Source: Planctomycetota bacterium
GTDB taxonomy: Bacteria > Planctomycetota > Phycisphaerae > Phycisphaerales > Phycisphaeraceae
Assembly: GCA_024279275.1 (NCBI GenBank)
Contig: JAJRRS010000019.1
Coordinates: 1 to 64,000, forward strand
Length of the DNA: 64,000 bases
Direction: 5' to 3'
Part shown: positions 9,001 to 15,308 of the stretch, piece after piece
Position numbering within the stretch: position 1 is the first letter of the stretch
How the letters are laid out: each line of letters starts with the position of its first letter
The notes under the pieces: generated by a model
What the model saw: the letters and a program-made list of their open reading frames with translations, nothing else
The model's database searches: none
What the model was told of the DNA's origin: nothing
Program-made: the position numbers and the translations under genes

Positions 9001-9118
9001 AGGTGTAGGGTGTCTGGTCCTTCGCCCCGGAGCGCGGGCCACCGACGAACACGGTCAGCAGCAGCACCAGTGCGGCGACGGCCACAGCGGCCCCGATCGT
9101 AAGAATCTTGTTCGGCAT
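6071..9118 (-). CDS. Very large LptC/OstA-like envelope protein
   Basis: This 1015-residue protein has one N-terminal membrane anchor (about 5-26, ILTIGAAVAVAALVLLLTVFVG) and a long periplasmic part. The first 200 residues follow the LptC pattern: a beta-jellyroll with ADEGTIVAPDNHPREGEMRGNVVVTLYETPDG, FKSDKHVVMRTYFDEPLHF and ESEGAIFMTGPQVQFRGRGLSLNYN. OstA/LptA-like strand repeats recur later (DNLALVFV-like, HFLGNVKTLSVDGTDINELMGNDLTLVF, WTDGLILNMTDGIMTMKGAVVMVHD). Such folds carry lipopolysaccharide across the periplasm with LptB/F/G and LptD. Two low-complexity linkers stand out: DSPDDSPDDSPEDSPE (DNA about 8100-8165) and GSPGTPGTQDSPGSP (about 7145-7210). At five times normal LptC length it may bridge the periplasm by itself; that is inference. 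Confidence 0.65.
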   Translation of the reverse strand: MPNKILTIGAAVAVAALVLLLTVFVGGPRSGAKDQTPYTSDAPPDIYVPKGTADGESLIGEATGILYEISESGILFYADRVVPLPQGVVDVINTTAQIHLGPGKEITIVADEGTIVAPDNHPREGEMRGNVVVTLYETPDGSPVDFKSDKHVVMRTYFDEPLHFDMELQQLESEGAIFMTGPQVQFRGRGLSLNYNQRRHRIERLVIEEGESLYYIPKPTTDTSTTTSAPAEADSSAVASQDQSQPRSKPTKSSATTADASSPDEPGTQPDDVARPVQFYLATFEQLKDVRVGQDQYVIQGDDLSTIFSTKAAGGRDDTSPPDSPDDSPDDSPEDSPETSTTTTPLTTSNHSIELASSDPLHGALLYALAASIGQVPQADSRSLTSFTDQDVVITWAGRLVVSPLSDPPDEMTSPDDVRVSVKGKPGMPAKIRTDQGETILAPTVSYFTHNARLLAQGSTNSPVKINAPNMGQLTGQELSIDQLNATGYVTGPGQLTGQIKNKPDTTDTPIPSPDTRSPIHVAFDTRLDLQFYLKNKPSQQPSETSGGDPAGGSRIKGVKTATFLGNVAVDYIDLDMTADSLTLALFEDTPQGDDKLAVRSLDAQGNIKANIKDQDVKIQAHRLHAEPAKDQLELFGTPGSPGTPGTQDSPGSPALVIRPDATLAGDHIVMDQQGRTVSVIGPGWFDVMQDPNDPGKTVRVTWATRMDYDDTAGTAHFLGNVKTLSVDGTDINELMGNDLTLVFVVDEATGDRRLATATMLGNVRFRARSYATAQHKNLMTELLLTDSQKMVFTDPGTGTPADSSQANQQVHVFGYGRMLITENRPEDPATASAKTDNNKSIDFGGRGLTAFQWTDGLILNMTDGIMTMKGAVVMVHDSEDGDRVQLDCHDLAAELKGPSKKRGAKTSGAGGNSGGGWLAKDAPKPELQRVWADGGIRILQGPTTVHCDHLLYQESKREIILWSDDPRQVTFEKEGEPNLTKASAFKWHRDSGRIEVFKIKSGTIPIRRSEQDTH

Positions 9119-9278
9119 GCGTGTATTTTCAAGGCCAGCCGGTCAACATGCAAATGTACGGACGGGGCGGGCCGAGGATGGGCGTGTGTGGCGGTCGCCG
9201 GGGTCGGCCCGGTGCGTGATCATCGGCGGTAGTTACGGGGCGAAAGCCTGTTAGCCAAGCACCAGGAGCGATAGAAGC

Positions 9279-10700
9279 ATGATCGGCAAGATATTCAAGG
9301 CCTACGACGTCCGTGCGATTTACCCGGAACCCTTAAACGAAGATGCCGGCTGGAAAGTCGGGTACGCGGTCGGGGAGTTCTTCAAGAAAGCCCCCGGTAC
9401 CAACGGTGCCCCCGGTGCCCCCGGTGCCCCCGGCGAAGACAAGACCGGGACGATCGTGGTCAGTCGGGACCATCGCCCAAGCGCGCCGTCGATGGCGAAG
9501 GCGCTGATTGCGGGGCTTCGTGCGGCGGGGATGGATGTGGTTGACCTTGGGCAGGCGGACACGTCATTCATGTACTTTGCGATCCCGCATATCAAGGGCG
9601 CGCTGGGCGGGGTGCAGACCACCGCGAGCCACAACCCGATCAACTACATCGGGTTTAAGATTTCGGGTGAGGGTGCCCGGCCTATCGGGGCTGACTCGGG
9701 GTTATTGGAGATTGAAAAGATCGCGGCGTCGATCGAGTCGACCGACAAGCCGGCGGTGGGGAAGCTTGAGGAGCGCGACTTGTGGGCTGAGTATCGTAAG
9801 CATGTGTTGGGTTTTCTTACGCCGTTGAAGAGGCCGATGAAGGTTTATATTGATGCGTGTAACGGGATGGCGACGAAGCTGGTGCCGGAGGTTTTTAACG
9901 GTGTGGATAATCTGACCATCCTGAAGGAGAATTTTGAGTTCACGGACAACTGGGCGCACGAGCCGAACCCGCTGGTGGCGGAGAACATGGTGCCGACGCA
10001 GGCGGGTGTGAGGCGAGAGGGCGCGGACCTGGGGGCGTGCTTTGATGGGGATGCTGATCGGTGCATGATTACCGATGAGAAGGGTGAGATCATCGGCTGC
10101 GACCACCTGACGGCGTTCCTGTGTGACCATTTTCTTAAGCAGCAGCCCGGGTCGTCGGTGGTGTATGACCTGCGCGCCAGTAAGGTCGTCGAGCAGACGA
10201 TCAAGCAACTCGGCGGCAAGCCCGCGCGCAGCAAGGTCGGGCATGTGAATATGAAGGCGTTACTGCGCGAGACTGATGGCATCTTCGGCGGGGAACTGAG
10301 CGGGCACTTCTACTTCAAGCACAACAGCTTTGCCGACTCGGGCGCGATCGCATTTGCGGCGGTGCTCACGGTGTTGAGCGAGAGCGACAAGCCGTTGAGC
10401 GAGTTGATTGCGCCGTACAAGCAATACCCGCAGTCTGGGGAGATTAATTTCGAGGTCGAGGACAAGGCGGGGGTGATGGCGGGTTTGAAGAAAACCTACG
10501 CGGCCGACGCCCAGATGATCGACGATCTGGACGGGGTGACGATCGACTGCTTCGAGAGCAAGGGCTTCTGGTTCAATGTCAGGGCGAGCAACACCGAGCC
10601 GTTGTTGCGGTTGAATGCGGAGGCGAAGGATGCGGCGACGCTGGATACGCTACTTAAGGAACTGACGCCGAAGCTGGGGACGGTGGCGGCGGGGCATTGA
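9279..10700 (+). CDS. manB: Phosphomannomutase/phosphoglucomutase
   Basis: This 473-residue alpha-D-phosphohexomutase interconverts hexose 1- and 6-phosphates and supplies sugar nucleotides for envelope polysaccharide. The N-terminal FKAYDVRAIYPEPLNED, the phosphoserine loop TTASHNPINYIGFKISG, the metal loop CFDGDADRCMITDEKGEII, the sugar-binding GGELSGHFYFK and the C-terminal phosphate loop VRASNTEPLLRLNAEAK are all present. An unusual insert near residues 39-54 reads APGTNGAPGAPGAPGED, encoded by a tandem GGTGCCCCC-like 9-base repeat. An AGGAG site about ten bases upstream supports the ATG. It is divergent from the LptC-like gene, in keeping with an envelope role. Confidence 0.92.
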   Translation: MIGKIFKAYDVRAIYPEPLNEDAGWKVGYAVGEFFKKAPGTNGAPGAPGAPGEDKTGTIVVSRDHRPSAPSMAKALIAGLRAAGMDVVDLGQADTSFMYFAIPHIKGALGGVQTTASHNPINYIGFKISGEGARPIGADSGLLEIEKIAASIESTDKPAVGKLEERDLWAEYRKHVLGFLTPLKRPMKVYIDACNGMATKLVPEVFNGVDNLTILKENFEFTDNWAHEPNPLVAENMVPTQAGVRREGADLGACFDGDADRCMITDEKGEIIGCDHLTAFLCDHFLKQQPGSSVVYDLRASKVVEQTIKQLGGKPARSKVGHVNMKALLRETDGIFGGELSGHFYFKHNSFADSGAIAFAAVLTVLSESDKPLSELIAPYKQYPQSGEINFEVEDKAGVMAGLKKTYAADAQMIDDLDGVTIDCFESKGFWFNVRASNTEPLLRLNAEAKDAATLDTLLKELTPKLGTVAAGH

Positions 10701-10717
10701 ATGACTAGGCACCACGA

Positions 10718-11542
10718 TCAGAATTGCAGCCGTAGACTTACCACGGCGGTATAATCGGTTTCCAATCGTGGCGAGGCCAAGTCCTGGAGGATAGGCAGTT
10801 GCAGGCCTGCTTCGAGGATGCCGCGTGGTGTGATAAGTTGAAAGCCCGGGGATCCGAAGACCTGTGTGCTGCCGTCGGTGATGTACTTGGCGTTGATTTC
10901 GCCGACGGCGTAGAGGGCCCAGTCACCGATCCTGTCGCTGTTGCCGTGTGCCAGGCGGTAGGAGAATGCGACGTCGGCGCGCAGCTCGTCGTCGCCGGGC
11001 AGGCCGCCAGCGGTGTTGAGTTTGTAGAGCACGTCCCAGTCGATCCACCAGTTTAAGCGTTGATGTGTCCAGACGGTGCCGAAGATGGGGTCGATGCTGT
11101 CGCTGGAGAAGGTGTCGTCGTATGAGGGTATTTCCGCGCCTGCGATGAAGGCCCAGCGCGTGGTGACGGCGTGTTGGTCCAGTTGATAGAAGCGGTACTT
11201 GGCCAGTAGCGGGATGTCGCCGACGCCGGTGTCGTTGCGGGATGTGCCGGAGCCGAAGTCGATCCGCCGATCGATGATGGGGACGGTGCCAAGCAGGCTG
11301 AGGTTTTCGGTCAGGCCGTGGACGAGGGTGATCGGGGTGACGCTGAGTTTGACCTCGCGGTTCAGGGCGGTGGGGTCGTTGGACAATTCGGTGTAGCGCC
11401 ACTGGGCGCGGACGATGGTGCCGCCTTTGGGTGGTGTGAGCGCGACGTCGGTGTTCAGGCCTGCGGCGTGGGCGTGGCTGTCAAGAATCAGAATCAAGGC
11501 CAAAGTTAAGGCTGCAGGCAACAGACAATGTCGTCGTTCCAT
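10718..11542 (-). CDS. Outer-membrane beta-barrel, Phenol_MetA_deg/transporter-like
   Basis: This 274-residue protein has a signal peptide (LLPAALTLALILILDSHAHA|AG) followed by alternating hydrophobic/polar strands and a C-terminal phenylalanine (VVSLRLQF) typical of outer-membrane barrels. Blocks such as GLTENLSLLGTVPIIDRR, GVGDIPLLAKYRFYQ, WAFIAGAEIPSYDD and GSPGFQLITPRGILEAGLQLPI resemble the MetA-pathway-of-phenol-degradation family of putative outer-membrane transporters. The ATG at 11542 has an AGGAAG site and begins MERRHC; ten extra in-frame codons upstream are unlikely to be used. It is the last gene of the merR operon, 62 bases after the HMA lipoprotein, which suggests a role in moving metal or a metal ligand across the outer membrane. 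That role is inference. Confidence 0.65.
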   Translation of the reverse strand: MERRHCLLPAALTLALILILDSHAHAAGLNTDVALTPPKGGTIVRAQWRYTELSNDPTALNREVKLSVTPITLVHGLTENLSLLGTVPIIDRRIDFGSGTSRNDTGVGDIPLLAKYRFYQLDQHAVTTRWAFIAGAEIPSYDDTFSSDSIDPIFGTVWTHQRLNWWIDWDVLYKLNTAGGLPGDDELRADVAFSYRLAHGNSDRIGDWALYAVGEINAKYITDGSTQVFGSPGFQLITPRGILEAGLQLPILQDLASPRLETDYTAVVSLRLQF

Positions 11543-11604
11543 GTCGTTGCTTCCTACCGGCCCTCGGCCCACCCAATCAAGCGGTCAACTGAGCCGCTCC
11601 ATCA

Positions 11605-11994
11605 TCAGGGCATCTGTACCTCACCAGGCGTAAACCCCGCCGACTCGACGGCCCCGCGTAGCTGCTGAGCAGTCGGTGCGTCTTGTTCAGATAATATCAC
11701 ACTCGCCTCGCCCTTCTCAAGTGAAACGTCTACTTGCTCTACGCCATCGAGTGCCTGGATCTGCCGTTGGATGTTGTAGGTGCAGAACGGGCAGGCCATA
11801 CCGTTGATCGGTATCGTTGCTTGCGGCCCGGACACGGTGGAGGCCTGTGTGGCTGGGGCCTCGGTGTTGTGCGTGGGTTGTGTGGTCGTCGGGAGTTCAG
11901 CGGTCACGATGTCCTTGGTGCCGGTACATCCAGCGGCAATCAAGATGAACAGCGTTACGATCCATGCCGGTGTATGTCGGGTGGTCCTTTTCAT
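11605..11994 (-). CDS. HMA-domain lipoprotein (MerP-like)
   Basis: This 129-residue protein has a lipoprotein signal (IVTLFILIAAGC, modified Cys about 23), a Thr/Pro-rich linker (about 30-57) and a heavy-metal-associated domain (about 58-127). The metal motif is GMACPFC (Cys68 and Cys71), the position and spacing of the GMTCxxC motif of MerP, CopZ and Atx1. IPINGMACPFCTYNIQRQIQALDGVEQVDVSLEKGEASVIL covers the first helix and second strand. It should bind soft metal (Hg(II), Cu(I) or similar) at a membrane surface. It is the fourth gene of the merR operon, 31 bases after the thioredoxin-like gene. Confidence 0.8.
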   Translation of the reverse strand: MKRTTRHTPAWIVTLFILIAAGCTGTKDIVTAELPTTTQPTHNTEAPATQASTVSGPQATIPINGMACPFCTYNIQRQIQALDGVEQVDVSLEKGEASVILSEQDAPTAQQLRGAVESAGFTPGEVQMP

Positions 11995-12025
11995 GCGGGT
12001 GGTTCCATTCTAAGGTTGAGGTCGA

Positions 12026-12292
12026 TCACGAGGCTTGGCCCAGCCCCGCTGCGCGTAACGCGGCTTCATTGGGGCCTTGGTTCGTGCAGCAGGTTGCCAG
12101 TTGGCCGTCGATCACCACGGCGGGGACGGTGTGGATGCTCAACGCTTCTGCTCGTTTGGCGGTGTCGGGGTTGCGCATGTCCATAATCTGGACCTCGCAA
12201 CTTGGGCAGGCGACACGGTGGACCAACTCGATCGTTTGTTCACATGCTGGGCAGCCGGCAGAGAAGACTTCGATTTTGCGTTTGTTGTTCAT
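12026..12292 (-). CDS. Small thioredoxin/glutaredoxin-like thiol protein
   Basis: This 88-residue single-domain protein begins KIEVFSAGCPACEQTIELV with a CPAC pair (14-17), has a second pair CPSC (29-32), a cis-proline strand TVPAVVIDG and an extra CC pair (68-69) near the end. The arrangement is that of short thioredoxin-like proteins, with more cysteines than the redox function needs, so metal binding is likely. Its start overlaps the end of the fusion gene by ATGA (12289-12292), so it is translationally coupled to it. Possible jobs are to reduce or relay metal from the fusion protein's thiol sites. No signal peptide is seen, so it should be cytoplasmic. Confidence 0.75.
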   Translation of the reverse strand: MNNKRKIEVFSAGCPACEQTIELVHRVACPSCEVQIMDMRNPDTAKRAEALSIHTVPAVVIDGQLATCCTNQGPNEAALRAAGLGQAS

Positions 12293-13512
12293 GGTGATTG
12301 CCTCACTTTCCCTTGGTAGCCGAAGTCAGAGATAGCGGTTAAAACCGCGTCGACATCGGAGGGGTTGCGGAGTTGGACGTTAGCGGATTGGGTGTCGTAA
12401 TCGACGTGGGCCTGCTGGACGCCCGGGAGCGTGTTGATTTGGGCCGAGAGTCCGGTGGCGCAAGCGGCGCAGGTCATGCCGGCGATGTCCAGTTGGACGG
12501 TGCGTGTGGGTATGGGGGCGGCGGTCGAGTCGGCACCGGCCGTTTGATCGGGCTGCGTCACGGCGGGCGGGGAAGTGGTGGAGGCTGCGTTGGTGTTATT
12601 CAGGAAGTAGCCGAGGTAGTTGGGGAACAGCGCGAAGGCCAACACCCAGATGGTGGCGAAGACAAGCATGGCGGCGTTGAGTTTTCGCAGTTTGGGATTG
12701 GGTGTGGCGCACGCAGAGCCTGGGGCGCAGCGGGGTTTCTTGAAGACGAGGTAGAAGCCGGTGGCGAGCAGCGCAACGGTCACGCCCAGGAAGATGGGTC
12801 GGTAAGCTTCGAAGAACCCGCCGATACCGGCTGCGGAGACGCCCATTGAGATCAGCAGTAGTGGAAGCCAGCAGCACGCGGAAGCGATCGCGGCGGTGAG
12901 GACCGCGCCGGCAGACGCCCAGAGTCCCGTGCGGGGCGGGGATGCTGCGTGCATTTGGGTTGTTGTTTGGGAGGCTGTTTGGGAGGCCGTTTGGGGCGAC
13001 GGATTACAGGATGTCGAGCAGCAGTCCGGCTGCGGCGTATCTTTAGCGGTATCGGTGATACCCAGATCTGTCTGGGCTTTTTTGATCGCTGCGCGGACGT
13101 TCGCCAGGCAGCAGGAGCCTTGGGGGTTGGTCTGTGCGCAGCGGTCCAGGCCTTGCTTGCACTTGGCGCTTATTTCGTCGAATACCACGCATTTTCCGGT
13201 CTTCGCCAGTTCATCGTGGATGCTCTGGGCGGTGTGGTTAAAACAGTAGCAGACGGGCTGGGGCGGGTCGGTTTCTTTCTGGTCGATGCGGACGGTGACG
13301 TCGGCCTTGCTGATGGTTTCGCCGGTGTCGGGGTTGAAGTAGGCCACCTCGCAATCGGGGCCGGGGCAGAAGCGGAATCCCTCGAGCGTGGTGAGTTTGT
13401 TACGCGCAGCGGGATCAACCAGCGACTTGATCGTGATGGGTTTGACAGCCTTGCCCATTGAACCGCAGGCGGGGCAGTGTGTGCTGACAGGCTTGTCGGG
13501 ATTAGTAGTCAT
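12289..13512 (-). CDS. CopZ-like Fe-S/zinc domain + MerT-like membrane domain + HMA domain fusion
   Basis: This 407-residue protein has three parts. Residues 1-150 carry cysteines at CPAC 13-16, 49, 54, CYC 88-90, 108, 118, 125 and CC 134-135, in the pattern of the N-terminal zinc and [2Fe-2S] domain of Archaeoglobus CopZ. Residues about 194-303 are MerT-like: ACCWLPLLL in the first helix (Cys213-214), CAPGSAC between helices two and three (Cys262 and 268, the six-residue spacing of the MerT loop cysteines) and a third helix. Residues 338-403 are an HMA domain with GMTCAAC (348, 351). A Thr/Ser/Gln linker (172-188) and an acidic/Pro linker separate the parts. It would bind soft metal on both sides of the membrane and move it. 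It is the second gene of the operon, 16 bases after merR. Confidence 0.82.
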   Translation of the reverse strand: MTTNPDKPVSTHCPACGSMGKAVKPITIKSLVDPAARNKLTTLEGFRFCPGPDCEVAYFNPDTGETISKADVTVRIDQKETDPPQPVCYCFNHTAQSIHDELAKTGKCVVFDEISAKCKQGLDRCAQTNPQGSCCLANVRAAIKKAQTDLGITDTAKDTPQPDCCSTSCNPSPQTASQTASQTTTQMHAASPPRTGLWASAGAVLTAAIASACCWLPLLLISMGVSAAGIGGFFEAYRPIFLGVTVALLATGFYLVFKKPRCAPGSACATPNPKLRKLNAAMLVFATIWVLAFALFPNYLGYFLNNTNAASTTSPPAVTQPDQTAGADSTAAPIPTRTVQLDIAGMTCAACATGLSAQINTLPGVQQAHVDYDTQSANVQLRNPSDVDAVLTAISDFGYQGKVRQSP

Positions 13513-13528
13513 GGATGGTTTCGTTCAG

Positions 13529-13993
13529 TCATCTTGATTTCCGCTTGGGCGCAGCGGGTGTCGGATTGATATCGCGTTGTGTTTCACCGCTGTGCCCCTC
13601 TTCGAGGCTGTTTAGGATGGGGCATCGCCCGGTGTCTTGCCCGACGTCGCAGGTATCGACCAGGTTGGATAATGTCTGCCTCATCGCGGTGAGCAGTTGG
13701 AGTTTGTCGTCGATGTCTTCGATCTTCGCCTGGGCGCGGGTCTTGACGTCGGTGCAGGTGGTTTCGGGGTCGGCCCGGAGGGTCAGCAAGTCGTGTATCT
13801 CTTTTAACGTGAACCCAAGGCTCTGGGCACGCTTGATGAACCGGACCTGCCGGGCGGCCTCTGGGTTGAATCGGCGATACCCGGCGCGGGTCCGCTGAGG
13901 TGGCGCAAGCAGGCCACGGCGTTCGTAATAGCGCACCGTCTCCACGTTCACGCCGGTGTCTTTGGCAAGTTCGCCGATGCTCATGTCTGACAT
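13529..13993 (-). CDS. merR: MerR-family regulator with mercury-type cysteine triad
   Basis: This 154-residue regulator has an N-terminal winged helix (SIGELAKDTGVNVETVRYYERRGLL), a dimer helix, and cysteines at 80, 115 and 124. TC followed later by CDVGQDTGRCP matches the three Hg(II) ligands of classical MerR (Cys82, 117 and 126 in Tn501, with eight residues between the last two). That spacing is not the one seen in CueR or ZntR, so mercury sensing is the best guess. A GGAG ribosome site seven bases upstream supports the ATG at 13993. It is the first gene of its own operon, so it should activate its own transcription and that of the transport genes when metal binds. Confidence 0.88.
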   Translation of the reverse strand: MSDMSIGELAKDTGVNVETVRYYERRGLLAPPQRTRAGYRRFNPEAARQVRFIKRAQSLGFTLKEIHDLLTLRADPETTCTDVKTRAQAKIEDIDDKLQLLTAMRQTLSNLVDTCDVGQDTGRCPILNSLEEGHSGETQRDINPTPAAPKRKSR

Positions 13994-14012
13994 ATCCGTA
14001 CTCCAGTATTAG

Positions 14013-14044
14013 AGTATACGGCCCGTACCTAGGTACAGGGTCAA
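14013..14044 (-). promoter_or_regulatory. MerR-type promoter/operator with 20-bp spacer
   Basis: On the minus strand TTGACC (14044-14039) and TATACT (14018-14013) are separated by exactly 20 bases. The spacer holds a perfect 12-bp palindrome GTACCTAGGTAC (14025-14036), extended by CC/GG on each side with one mismatch. An overlong 19-20 bp spacer with a GTAC...GTAC dyad is the standard layout of MerR-activated promoters, where the regulator untwists the DNA. The box drives merR and the four genes after it. Confidence 0.88.
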
Positions 14045-14111
14045 GGGGAAATCGGCTAAAACTGAAGTTTTTTTCACCCCCGATACCCAACCCCCAGCTA
14101 TTCACCCGAAA

Positions 14112-14130
14112 GCGAAGCCGTAAGCGGCTT
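14112..14130. repeat. Dispersed GAAGCCG-TA-AGCGGC palindrome
   Basis: GCGAAGCCGTAAGCGGCTT folds into a short hairpin and matches GCGAAGCCGCAAGCGGCA at 16783-16800 and the reverse complement at 22846-22862. All three copies are intergenic. Confidence 0.5.
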
Positions 14131-14181
14131 ATTGATGAAGGAACTTCATTTCCAGAGGTGTCATCAATCTAATGAGGCGGG

Positions 14182-15132
14182 CTACTGAGGCGAGTCGCCG
14201 GTCGATGATACGTCATCCGACTCGGCGTTGTCTGCTGGCTCGTCCTGTGCCGAATCCTCAGCATCAACTTGTGTGTCGTCGAGGCCCGGCACTTCGCCGG
14301 GGGCCAACTCCTTGATGAGTTCCATGGATTCCGCGTCGATCAGGAAATTGCGAATGACGTCGGTCTTGTTGGTCTGCGTCTTGCCGTCCTTGTCGATGGT
14401 GGTCTTGATTGTTTCGATGCTCAGCAGGTGAAGGTCATTGCAGACGGAGCAGTGGGACAGGTCGTAGCTGGTGTAATCGGGTTCGGAGTACGGGACGCCG
14501 GCGAGTGAGCCGAGGATGGCGAATTCGCCGCGTTCGAGTTGGGCTTTGAAGTCGGCGGGGTCGTGGATCAACTCGAAGGGGAGGATGGATTTGTGGTCGG
14601 TGATCCAGCGTTGGCAGTTTTCACAGTAGGCTTTGGGCTTGAGCAGTGCATAGGGAAGCATCACGGCGCAGCCGAGGATGATTATCAATTCGACGGCCCA
14701 TGCGAAGTAGAGAAGAGCACCCTTGAATGTGATACCGACGATTTCCCATGCCCCATCAACCGCGACATAAACCAGGACTTCTTGCATGTCCTGAGGCAGA
14801 TAGATGATGGCGGTCCACTCGCTTAACGCGAAGATCCAAGCCATAAAAGATATGTACTCAAGCAGCAGCCCGAACAGCAGGCCGGAGGCGATGATCATGG
14901 CGGCGTTGCGTATATGGGTCCACTTGGCGACGAGGTAGATCATCCCGCCGACGGCCAGGCCCGCGCCGAACGGCAGGAAGACGCTGAGGAAGACACTGGG
15001 GCAGTAGTACAGGCCGATGCCGTAGGCCACGCCCAGGATGATCGTACACAGGCCCACGCCCACGAGCAGGACGATCGGTGCGTGAATCTTGAATTTGCCT
15101 GAGTTGCTGTAGTAGAGGTCGGATGTTGCCAT
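14182..15132 (-). CDS. Membrane protein with C-terminal CxxC pairs, unknown function
   Basis: I do not recognise the family. The 316-residue protein has four or five hydrophobic segments (about 18-40, 46-68, 76-98, 97-112 and 135-162) followed by a soluble tail. The tail has two cysteine pairs, CENC (170-173) and CSVC (228-231), which could form one zinc-ribbon-like site on the cytoplasmic side, and ends in a highly acidic Asp/Glu/Ser stretch after about residue 283. It is divergent from glnA and lies apart from the merR operon by the repeat near 14120. Nothing in the neighbourhood fixes its job. Confidence 0.6.
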   Translation of the reverse strand: MATSDLYYSNSGKFKIHAPIVLLVGVGLCTIILGVAYGIGLYYCPSVFLSVFLPFGAGLAVGGMIYLVAKWTHIRNAAMIIASGLLFGLLLEYISFMAWIFALSEWTAIIYLPQDMQEVLVYVAVDGAWEIVGITFKGALLYFAWAVELIIILGCAVMLPYALLKPKAYCENCQRWITDHKSILPFELIHDPADFKAQLERGEFAILGSLAGVPYSEPDYTSYDLSHCSVCNDLHLLSIETIKTTIDKDGKTQTNKTDVIRNFLIDAESMELIKELAPGEVPGLDDTQVDAEDSAQDEPADNAESDDVSSTGDSPQ

Positions 15133-15308
15133 GTGCTTACCCCGTGGTGAGATGAGTGATGGGAAGATGTTGAGTGGTAATATACTTGCTGGGCGGCGGA
15201 TACGCCAGAGAAATAATGCCTGGCGTTGACGGATAGGATGGCTCCCGGGGCCGGGGGCGGCTATGCTGGTTTGGCTTGTGAACCCCCACGGAACGAAGGA
15301 TTAAATCG

